64,000 nt of DNA, taken from Chalara sp. BL73 (lineage: Eukaryota; Ascomycota; Leotiomycetes; Helotiales). Under the pieces are notes generated by a model. That model worked only from the letters and a program-made list of their open reading frames with translations, was not told where the DNA came from and did no database searches. Position 1 is the first letter of the stretch. The number at the start of each line of letters is the position of its first letter. The DNA is taken from positions 62,001 to 126,000 of the forward strand of contig CAKJVC010000089.1 of assembly GCA_918026815.1 (NCBI GenBank), given 5' to 3'. Shown here piece after piece: positions 55,417 through 64,000 of the stretch. The position numbers and the translations under genes are program-made.

Positions 55417-56023
55417 CCAGGCTAGAAAATTCCTTGGCAAATCGCTAAGGAACGCTCAAGCCTGGCTCAATTCTTTGTGCAACCATTTGAAGCCTGGGTG
55501 AACTTAAGCGAAAGACCAAATGTAGTTAGAATTATGCTTGGCATATTCTCAATATAGGCTTAGCGTGTGAAAGATTATATATTGTAATATGCAGAGCATA
55601 TCCTGGCATATATTTTGACTGAAAGACTATTATAATAAGCAGAACAGTTAGCATATTCTCAGCATATGTTTAGTATATGTTTAGTATATGTTTAGTATAT
55701 ATTTAGTATATGCTAACTATATACTTTATAAAAACTTCTATTTACACTAAGCTTATTTATTTATTTAATTACAAATTTACTTGCAGTAGTTTTTATAGTC
55801 GAGTCAATTAAACAACGCAGAAGTACAAAGTTGTAACGCTTCATTTCAAAGTTCAAAAGTTATATTGTACGCGTCGCTATGAAAAACGCGAAGCACGTTT
55901 TCTTAGCGTGGCTTATTTTATGCTTGGGATATGCCGGGGTGAGATTTCTAGCCTGGCTGAGCTCTTAAAGCTAAGATTTCTGGCCTGGGCCAAGTTTTTT
56001 TGCCAAGGAATTTTCTAGCCTGG
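55417..56023. mobile_element. Second TIR-bounded MITE-like element (607 bp), copy 1
   Basis: Perfect 25-bp terminal inverted repeats: CCAGGCTAGAAAATTCCTTG + GCAAA at 55417-55441, and the reverse complement at 55999-56023. The inside is AT-rich without coding capacity and includes the 11-bp tandem repeat at 55669. CCTGGGCCAAGTTTTT occurs twice at the right end. No target duplication is obvious. Confidence 0.75.
55669..55712 (+). repeat. TTTAGTATATG tandem repeat, four units, copy 1
   Basis: Four consecutive 11-bp units; the third ends A instead of G. It lies within the second MITE-like element. Confidence 0.9.
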
Positions 56024-56257
56024 GCCAAGTTTTTCTAGCCTAGCCCAACTGGAACCCGCTCTAAACAGACAACACCTCGGCGCTTGATGATGCCGATTAG
56101 CTCTACAATCGTAGACGGCACAAGTCGGTCCCTTTGTTCCCGATGATGAACATGTAGACGAGTCTTTGCAGGGCCTGTGAATGAATGCGCAGGAATGGCT
56201 GGTAAAGATGATGGACGGGCTGGCGATGATGTGATGGTCAAGCCTGTCAACCTTAGT

Positions 56258-57043
56258 GAGACGAACCAAACTTACGTCTTCAGCCACTACTTGCTTGGAA
56301 CCGAACAGTCATGGAGTAACAATATCGGCGCCGGAGCTATAGCCGGCCTCGAGAACCAGTCTGGGTACGCAAGAGATCTTATGCAGCTTGGTCCTAATTG
56401 GACGTATCATGATCTCACTTACGACACTGTCCAACTTTCGGATAAGCTTAACCCTGGAAACGCGACAGCCAACGATTTCGATATCTCGCCATTCTTTAAA
56501 CGTGGAGGCAAATTGTTGCATCACCATGGTCTAGCAGACAGCACTCTGCCAACGGGTAGCAGTCTTTACTTCTACGAACACGTGTTGCGGACGCTAGCAC
56601 AATATCCCATCAATGTTGATGATTTTTACCGTCTGTTTCTCATTCCTGGTATGGGGTAAGTCTTTTTCTACCCTTTTATTGTGCGTGCCACCGATCAAAC
56701 TGACAATTCATCAATCCGCAGACATTGCCAGGACACGCCGACTAATCAGAACGCGCCCTGGTACATTGCAGGTGCCAACCAGGCTGCAGCTCTCAGCTCT
56801 TCAGTTCATTCCGTCCCTGGCTTTAGCAATTCCCGTCACGACATTTTGCTTGCACTCATGAATTGGGTCGAGAATGGCACAGCACCCAATGACATCATCG
56901 CTACAAAATGGGTCAACGATACCAATTCTAAGTATGAGGTGGCCAGACAGCGTCCGATCTGCAAGTTTCCCCAGCAAGCAAGATTTATTGGATCCGGAGA
57001 TCCCAACTTGCCACAAAACTGGGAATGTTCTGGTCTGTACTAG
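56258..57043 (+). pseudogene. Esterase 3' fragment (copy 2)
   Basis: Exon 3 from TNQTYVFSHY onward, the intron (56656-56721) and the last exon are preserved, but the signal peptide and the catalytic Cys-Ser are missing; only the Asp and His-Cys parts remain. By chance the frame is open across the junction back to about 56177, so an N-terminal extension from the downstream locus (ATG at 56195) could produce a fusion peptide. It cannot be an active esterase. Confidence 0.92.
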
Positions 57044-58247
57044 CTTTCGAATGGCAACACTGAGTACACTAGGTGCGAAAAGCATAGCAAGCTCGACGGC
57101 TGGGTCCCTTGTGTGAATCTGTAAAGTTCAATACCGCAATGAAGCAAATGCAAAGTTCATATGTTTAAATCAGAAAATCAAACATTGTATACTAAAATCA
57201 GTAACCCACAATGGCACACAAAATCGAGTACTGCGAAGGTTGTGGTTTGAGCCCGTAAACCTGAGCTTGTTTATTGGAGTTGGTAAATCCTGGCCTGCTG
57301 TGTATGAGAACGAAGCCGGTAAACAAGCGGCATCTCTTAAAAGCCTTAATTTACATTTCTGTACTCTTTGAAAAATTTCAATTGAGTTAACGTAGAATAT
57401 AGTAATTTAATTGGTCGAATAATCCTTAGTCAAACATAATGAAATTAGTTGATATTGACTTGGAAAGTTGGAATTCTTCAAAAGCACGATCAGAAGGTTC
57501 CAGAACTGTTGTCAGTCGCCCTTCGGGTAGGGTGGAAGGGAAAAACGTTAACAACATACGGATTGGTCGATTGGAATAACCCTGCTTCTATTGACTTTAG
57601 CTGGCAAAACCTTGTTTGTATTCGACTCCATAATTAATAATTTATTCAATTAACTCAAGCTTTCTTCCTCTCTCTACATCAGCACCAAATTCTCCCAGGC
57701 GCTTCTCTGAGGAATGAGAAAGAAGTTTGTACCACCTGAGACTCTACGTATGAACATATCTGAAACCTAAGGTACCGTATTAGATATAGGCTACAGCAAT
57801 AGGGTAAGGACATATAGATAATAGCAACAATAGTACGGTAGGGCATACAAAAGCCAGGTGCAACTTGGGGATACTGACTCAATTGCCTCTTTCTGTAGTG
57901 ATATGTATTCTGAATTTATCACTGTAGAACCAATTGTACTCCCTACAATTGCTCCGTAGAATAGAGCCTTCAGCAAGCCGTAGAATAGAACCGCCAGCAG
58001 CCCTAGGGTGCTGCCGGGTCCAAGTTTACAGGCTGCCTTCAGTGGCAAATAGTCTGAAGCTATAGGGTGTAAGTACCCTGTATGCCTAGACCCTACAGCT
58101 ATTCCTAGTAGTTCGGTTCCCTGTAATCACGTGGCAGGTAAAATTCAACAGTATGTTTAGCGAACAGGTCCGAGCTTACTGAGATAAATTCTTTCCCCGC
58201 TGCCCCGCCGTTTCGGCATCCCTAAAAACAGCTTTATCCCCGCGATT
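57044..58247. other. Copy-2 esterase 3' flank and regulator promoter
   Basis: Duplicate of 49575-50779. No independent gene. Confidence 0.5.
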
Positions 58248-59780
58248 ATGAGCAATGCACACCCCATCAGCACCGGAACTCAAAGGCAGCCGTCAGAACG
58301 TGGGTCTCAGTCGAGTTATGACGGTGGAATGACTCCTCAGAAGGCCTTTCAGGTACCACCTGAGAGATCACTGCGAATCAGATCCTCTTCAAGTTGTGCT
58401 CTGCAGCATGGGTCCAAATACCTTTCATGCGAACTATTTGGCAATCAGGCTGCTATGCAGAAGCCATACTTCAAATCTACGTCCGGATGCTTGTCATGCA
58501 AATCAAAAAAAAAAATGTGACGAGAGTCAACCGAGCTGCAAAAGATGTCTCCAACACAAAGAGCCATGTATATACAAAAGCTCTATTGATCGCAGACGAC
58601 GACGAGGACTAAGTGGGATCCTTCCGACAATGATCGCGACCTCACAGGACGCACAGGTTAGGTCGGATACTACAGATGCATCGGCAGAAGCATTCGCGGC
58701 CAAACTCGAGCTGCAGCAAAGTAATCGAAAATTCCGCCTCCTGATGCCAAATGAACAAGAAAAGCATGAAACGCAGCTGCTCCACAATTTTTTGACATCA
58801 CATGGCGAACACTGTACGACTTCAATTCGGGGGAGCTGTTCCGGAACGCCATGATACACGACATAGAACCTCGACCATCATTAAAGTGCGGTCTGCTAGC
58901 TCTCTCTTCCTGCCATTTAATGCAGCTACAGCCCGATTGTCCCAGCCATCGTTCTCTGTATTGCTATTACGTCACGCGCTTCACGAAGTTGTTCCAACAA
59001 GACATTGAATCATTTAGTGGCAGTTCAGTTGATGCAGAGGTGGTGTTGTCTAACACTATTATAATGAACATACTTTCTTTTTCAGAACCAGATTCAACTA
59101 GGAGTTATTCGTGGCTGTTGCAAACTGCAGCTGCTGACGTAAACCATGCCCTCGGATGGATTACGGTCCAGAGCAGGAATCAACCAGTATTCCGAACGCT
59201 TGGCAGCTCAGTCAAACAAGAATTTTGGGTGTTTACCATTCTTCGAACGCAAAAATCTGAACCATATTTGAAGCAACCTATTTGGAATGCGCAACTGTTA
59301 GAGCCAGATCTCATGAGTATTCCTCCAGCCTTTCTTGAGCTATGCGATATTTCGCCGCAAATCACATCTAAACAAAATCCATACCGGCAACCTCTTCTCA
59401 TCCTGGCAGAGATCCTCATTCTTGATTGGAGTAATAAAGCATTGTCCTGGGTTTTGCTATCGTTTCCCGTCAGAACTGGGCTCACATATTGCGAACTGCT
59501 TCGACGTAGGGACGAGCGCGCTGTCCTGATATTAGCATACTGGTTGTGCGTGGTCCTGCACTTGGACCTATGGTGGGTCAATCGTCGAGCTCACAGTGAG
59601 CTCCAAGCCATTCTTGCAAACCTAAATGATAGCACAGACGAGCGGGTACAGAGACTCCTCTCGTTTCCTCGCATCACAGCAGCTTATTGTTCCGATAATA
59701 GTAGCAACAGGCTTAGTCATCGTTTCGCAGAGTTATATAATTTGATGAAGCAGCTACTAGACTCTACATATAACTGTTAA
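58248..59780 (+). pseudogene. Zn2Cys6 transcription factor (copy 2), frame-broken
   Basis: Same gene as 50780-52315. The A13 run in the zinc cluster is A11 here (58505-58515), so the frame ends at once (KSKKKM stop, 58520). A T7 run is T6 (about 58797), which returns the rest to the starting frame; the net change is -3. Zinc-cluster residues after Cys84 and the linker are therefore lost in the natural frame. From ATG 58851 the C-terminal 309 residues are open and could make a protein without a DNA-binding domain. If the homopolymer lengths are sequencing errors, this copy would be as intact as copy 1. Confidence 0.88.
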
Positions 59781-60709
59781 TAAGAGGACTTAATAAGAAA
59801 TATTTTATAATTGTAATATAAAAAAATATTTTGTCAGGGACAGGTCACGTGCTGCGATTTCCGCATGCTTTCGGAGCTCCGCGAGTTCCGCGAGTTCCGC
59901 AAGCACATAAAGAGGGGCGTCTCCGTTCTACCCCTCCTTCTTCAGAGATTAATTTGGCAGTTGAATCAATACCTCTATCACTCTACCTAGCGTTTCTTAC
60001 ATTATTTCAAGTGTTAAAAGATTTTTAGAAAGTTGAAACGAATTAATCTTTTAAAATTTTTAAAACGTTTTTTAATAACTGAATTTGTTGTAAAGTTATA
60101 AAAATATGAAAAATTGATATTTGTATATAAATGAGTGAGATTTGTTGCGGAGTGGGAGGGTGCGGGGGTGTCGGTTATAGGAAAGCAGGAATTTGCAAAA
60201 TAAAAAAGTCTTGTCGAGTTCGGGTTCGGTCTTGAGCGGGGTAATTAATACGTAAAATGAAAAAAGAGAAGGCTGTTGATAATTACATAATCTCTTTTTC
60301 ATATTTCTTCGCAGATATCCGCAAGTGCGTCTTTAGGTGAGTCATGTCCTACCTCTCTACGTTTGCAATTGGTGTTGTTGTCGGTGAGCATTTTCAGGCT
60401 CATGGAAGGCTGCGCGTGTGACTTGCAGTATAAGAGCATGCAAGGTCTCCCCTAGGATGCGTTGATGACTTACTGCGGGGAACTACTCGATGTGGAATGT
60501 TTGGCTTGATGCTGCGTCTGTATCAAATTAGCTGCGCCATCCGCACGAATCAGAAGATTTAGTGGCTTTTTGTGCATCATGTGACCTGGGCCTAGAAGAT
60601 CTTATACACCTCACAAAAACTTATCTCAGTGCCTCAGGCGCTTCGCTGCCAAGGCGATCCACTTAAAATTTCCGAACTAAGCCTATTCGGTTGCGAGCGT
60701 CAGCGAAGC
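59781..60709. other. Copy-2 AT-rich 3' flank
   Basis: Duplicate of 52316-53245, one A shorter near 59820. Confidence 0.45.
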
Positions 60710-61601
60710 GTCTGAGGTCAAATGGTGATCGCTTTGGTGGTAACGATTGACTTTTTAGGTATTTCAAGATTTTCAACTAGCTACTACTAGCTTTACAACG
60801 CAGCTGTCATTTAATTGTCGGATCATATAGCAAGATACAAGTTTGAATTTCATTTTAATTACAATTTTATTGGATCAATTAGCTAATTAAAGAGTGAACT
60901 ACAGCGCGAAACGCAAAAAAGCTACTTTCAAAAGTGATTTGGTGAGCAAAGTCAATCGATCGAAAGCTATCAACAATTCAACAACGACGCGTCGTACGGC
61001 TTAGCAATAGTACGCTAAGGATCGTACTAGCTATATGACCTTCAGCGTACAATTGCTTAGCTGTACGACGCGTCATTGTTGAGTTATTACAACACGATTT
61101 TTTTGGGCCGAAAGTCATCGATAACTCAACAACGACGCGTCGTACAGCTAAGCAATTGTACGCTGAAAGTCATATAGCTAGTACGATCCTTAGCGTACTA
61201 TTGCTAAGCCGTACGACGCGTCGTTGTTGAATTGTTGATAGCTTTCGATCGAGTGTATTCGGCTGCAAAGTTAGTCGATTAGTCAGCATGATTAGTCAGC
61301 ATTTGTGCAAATTTGTGAATGTTTGTACAGATTTTATGAAAATTTTAGCTTAGTCAATAAATTAACCAATTAAACTACATACAATACTACGTACAAAAAC
61401 TTGAATAACAACACAATAATACAATATTTTATTAAATTGCTGGATCATATTAACAATTCAATACGCAAGCTATAATTTGAGCTATTTAAAAGTACTAATA
61501 TGTGTTGTTAAATAGAACAACTACAACGTCGAAAACAACTAATTAATTTACTAACAAACAAAAATCGTTTACACCAAAATCATCACCATTTGACCTCAGA
61601 C
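60710..61601. mobile_element. TIR-bounded MITE-like element, copy 2 (892 bp)
   Basis: Same element as 53246-54166 with identical TIRs, 29 bp shorter because part of the palindrome spacer is absent. Confidence 0.7.
60956..61252. repeat. Nested palindrome, copy 2, spacer reduced to 33 bp
   Basis: Arms 60956-61087 and 61121-61252 equal those of copy 1. The spacer reads from TACAACA straight to CGATTTTTTT, lacking 29 bases found in copy 1 at 53631-53659. Confidence 0.9.
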
Positions 61602-62123
61602 TCTCTACGAGAAATGAGGATCTGACGATCCTCATTGGCCCACAAAGGTTGTGTGGGGCTAGTTAAATTTATTTAACGTAATCTCGTAAAAAGAGGGTCT
61701 GAGCTTGCTGAGATAAACAAAAACGTGGTTACAACAACTCCGATGCACATTGAAAGCACTGCTGAGTGGCGCAATCCCGGACCTTGTTTCTATGAGTTGA
61801 TTATTATCATATACTCAGCTGTAGATTACCCTGCGGGCAACCCAAAACATATCCTCTTGCCTGTCTTACTCTTTGAATTGCAGTCTCTTCAAACTACAAA
61901 CTGTTCCGGGTATGCACGTCACTGTCATATGTAAGGAATGGCATGGATTTTAGGAAAGTGGTCAATGGGAGACTTTCCTGGCCTGTGGCGTGTCCTGGCA
62001 TCTACACGGTCTGAAAAACTATTTAAGCGGCAGGCAAGTCCTCTCTGGATTCGTGTTTAATGCTCTTGTTAAACACATCCGCTTTCTGTCCCCAACACCG
62101 GCTATCTCCCTGAATACGCCGCA
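61602..62123. other. Copy-2 leader region of the small secreted-protein gene
   Basis: Duplicate of 54167-54688; no independent gene. Confidence 0.45.
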
Positions 62124-62530
62124 ATGCGTTCCGTGTATCTTCTTGCTCTCTTTCCATTTACCGCCATCGCCGCACTCAATGGCCACTGCAGTGGTACTGC
62201 GACTGGCAGCTATTTAACACATGGCATCTGTGTTAGCACAAGTACTTGCAATTCCTACAGTGGCTCATACATTTCCGGCGGCTGCCCCTCCGACGCCTCC
62301 AACATAAGGTGCTGTGTGATTGGGTTGGCGGGTTCGATAAGCACGAACCCTTGTGGTGGTTCGTCCTTTTGTACATGGACTACGTTTGACTGCTCTGGTG
62401 ACTTTGAGCCTGGTAAGTTGTTTCATTGCTTAACTACCATCTTGTTGATTATGAACATGGGGCTGAGGTATTGCTACTTATAGGACACTGCCCTGGAAGG
62501 AGCAACTACCAGTGCTGCCTAAATAATTGA
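62124..62530 (+). CDS. Small secreted cysteine-rich protein (copy 2), 111 aa
   Basis: Exons 62124-62412 and 62484-62530, the same sequence as the gene at 54689 including the intron. Unlike the esterase and the regulator, it is complete in both copies, so it is the one gene of the unit present in two intact doses. Its promoter region is also fully duplicated. See the copy-1 entry for protein features. Confidence 0.8.
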
Positions 62531-62853
62531 TGGGTCAAGGGCTATCTTTGGGGACGTGTGAAACTGGAGAGTGGAGAGAAATCTGCTAGAGTGATGATTG
62601 AAAGGTTTCTGAAAAGTTGATAGTCTTATGTCCGTCTCCTTCTGAGCCTGAGAGCCAGACTTAGTTGAGAGCTTTTTTCCAGAGCTCCACCTCTTCTCCT
62701 TAGTTTAGTATTTTCGTATTGAAGCACCTACAACCCGCCTTTCCAGGCTCATAGGACCGTGTTCGTGACACCAGCAGAAGGCTTACAGCCACTCGAAGGC
62801 TTAAATGTGGGCCCATAACCCCCTAGTAGACTACGCCATCTAGTGGGTTACAA
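62531..62853. other. Copy-2 3' flank of the small secreted-protein gene
   Basis: Duplicate of 55096-55416 with T5 changed to T6 and C4 changed to C5. No gene. Confidence 0.4.
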
Positions 62854-63460
62854 CCAGGCTAGAAAATTCCTTGGCAAATCGCTAAGGAACGCTCAAGCCT
62901 GGCTCAATTCTTTGTGCAACCATTTGAAGCCTGGGTGAACTTAAGCGAAAGACCAAATGTAGTTAGAATTATGCTTGGCATATTCTCAATATAGGCTTAG
63001 CGTGTGAAAGATTATATATTGTAATATGCAGAGCATATCCTGGCATATATTTTGACTGAAAGACTATTATAATAAGCAGAACAGTTAGCATATTCTCAGC
63101 ATATGTTTAGTATATGTTTAGTATATGTTTAGTATATATTTAGTATATGCTAACTATATACTTTATAAAAACTTCTATTTACACTAAGCTTATTTATTTA
63201 TTTAATTACAAATTTACTTGCAGTAGTTTTTATAGTCGAGTCAATTAAACAACGCAGAAGTACAAAGTTGTAACGCTTCATTTCAAAGTTCAAAAGTTAT
63301 ATTGTACGCGTCGCTATGAAAAACGCGAAGCACGTTTTCTTAGCGTGGCTTATTTTATGCTTGGGATATGCCGGGGTGAGATTTCTAGCCTGGCTGAGCT
63401 CTTAAAGCTAAGATTTCTGGCCTGGGCCAAGTTTTTTTGCCAAGGAATTTTCTAGCCTGG
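62854..63460. mobile_element. Second TIR-bounded MITE-like element, copy 2 (607 bp)
   Basis: Same 25-bp TIRs as 55417-56023; the internal sequence appears unchanged. Confidence 0.75.
63106..63149 (+). repeat. TTTAGTATATG tandem repeat, four units, copy 2
   Basis: Identical to 55669-55712. Confidence 0.9.
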
Positions 63461-63752
63461 GCCAAGTTTTTTCTAGCCTAGCCCAACTGGAACCCGCTCT
63501 AAACAGACAACACCTCGGCGCTTGATGATGCCGATTAGCTCTACAATCGTAGACGGCACAAGTCGGTCCCTTTGTTCCCGATGATGAACATGTAGACGAG
63601 TCTTTGCAGGGCCTGTGAATGAATGCGCAGGAATGGCTGGTAAAGATGATGGACGGGCTGGCGATGATGTGATGGTCAAGCCTGTCAACCTTAGTGAGCA
63701 CGCAGCAAATACTCCTATTTTGTTTCGGTAGCACTAACGACTGACTTTGCAG

Positions 63753-64000
63753 AATCCTTCTCCCACAATAGCCCGACTCATGTCCACAATGTACGACAGC
63801 AGCAGATTCTGGTGGAAAGGATTATTGAAAGACGGGAGGCCACTCCAAGTGGGGACTCAGCTGTTGGATCCGGCGCCTCCTTCACACCACAAAAGACAAC
63901 TCAGCTTTCACAACACCACAGTTCTGTCCAGGATCATCCTATCGAAACTCAAGACCCCACCAAAGCTGCAAGCTCAAGGGCCACAACCGCACAACAAGGC
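63753..64000 (+). CDS. Partial exon of an unidentified gene at the window edge
   Basis: A plus-strand frame is open from 63673 to the window end; a splice acceptor (CACTAACGACTGACTTTGCAG, branch plus AG at 63751) suggests the exon starts at 63753. The matching donor may be GTGAGC at 63694, which is exactly the duplication end point. The frame reads ESFSHNSPTHVHNVRQQQIL and ends in a Ser/Thr/Gln-rich stretch. A second frame is also open over much of this stretch (PTIARLMSTMYDSSRFWW), so the choice is uncertain. No family recognised. Confidence 0.3.

Larger units (their letters stand above)
48789..56257 (+). repeat. Tandem direct duplication, copy 1 (7469 bp)
   Basis: The left boundary GAG (48789-48791) lies inside esterase exon 3. 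The same sequence begins again at 56258 and runs to 63695. Copy 1 holds the esterase 3' third, the intact Zn2Cys6 regulator, two TIR-bounded elements, the nested palindrome and the small secreted protein gene. Differences from copy 2 that I found are homopolymer-length changes and one 29-bp segment present only here (palindrome spacer). Confidence 0.95.
56258..63695 (+). repeat. Tandem direct duplication, copy 2 (7438 bp)
   Basis: Begins at the junction GAG (56258-56260), preceded by CAACCTTAGT of the downstream locus and followed by ACGAACC of the esterase. It ends before GAG at 63696-63698, followed by CACGCAG. The position offset from copy 1 steps 7469, 7468, 7466, 7465, 7464, 7435, 7436, 7437, 7438. 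Every step is a homopolymer change except the 29-bp drop at the palindrome. Confidence 0.95.

Noticed and set aside
56015..56287. Minus-strand frames of 71-108 codons near both unit ends (also 63408-63734)
   Set aside because: The frames overlap the TIR element end and the duplication junction and have no family match; the evidence for splice sites is on the plus strand.
48789..63695. LTR-retrotransposon reading of the direct repeat
   Set aside because: The repeat units are 7.4 kb, adjacent without an internal region, contain ordinary genes, and have no TG..CA ends, primer-binding site or polyprotein.

Overview
The window is nuclear DNA from a filamentous ascomycete (Pezizomycotina). Genes carry short introns of roughly 45-75 nt with GT..AG ends and CTAAC/CTGAC-like branch sites. 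The gene content is fungal: Zn2Cys6 and Swi5/Ace2-type regulators, a Mug70-type CBS-PB1 protein, 2EXR and DUF7924 families, a HET remnant, and a DUF3435 (Starship captain/Crypton-like) recombinase remnant. A Leotiomycetes affiliation is my guess from the flavour of the proteins, not a demonstrated result.

Layout. 1-2565: a 5'-truncated fragment of the RNA polymerase I largest subunit, abutting the 5' part of a Zn2Cys6 regulator on the same strand. 5.7-27 kb: mostly ordinary genes: a 90-aa small protein, an UNC93-like MFS transporter, a coiled-coil/TM protein, a Swi5/Ace2-like C2H2 factor divergent from a Mug70-like CBS-PB1 protein, mitochondrial ribosomal protein uS2m, a secreted Cys-rich protein beside its broken paralog, tRNA-Arg(ACG), a second tRNA-like sequence, and a secreted CBM9-like protein. 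28.5-36.6 kb: an accessory island made of an extremely AT-rich block, a decayed DUF3435 recombinase, and HET and MADS-like remnants. 36.7-46.2 kb: an F-box-like gene, a 2EXR gene, a hypothetical gene, a DUF7924 gene with a nuclease-like E-x-K motif, a C2H2/reductase-tail chimera and a neutral-ceramidase-like secreted enzyme. 47.7-64 kb: a tannase/feruloyl-esterase-like enzyme, a Zn2Cys6 regulator and a small secreted Cys-rich protein, most of which lie in a head-to-tail duplication of about 7.45 kb.

The duplication (48789-56257 and 56258-63695) is the most striking structure. Its three boundary points share only GAG. The copies appear to differ only in homopolymer lengths plus one 29-bp indel, and that indel lies in the spacer of a nested palindrome. 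The palindrome sits inside a TIR-bounded, MITE-like element. The duplication re-creates only the last third of the esterase but the whole regulator and the whole secreted protein. The second regulator copy is frame-broken by homopolymer changes.

Several other frame breaks in the window (Pol I subunit, both breaks in the first regulator, the F-box-like gene, the MADS-like gene) also behave like the loss of one base, mostly at short homopolymers. Consensus errors are therefore a serious alternative to real pseudogenisation.
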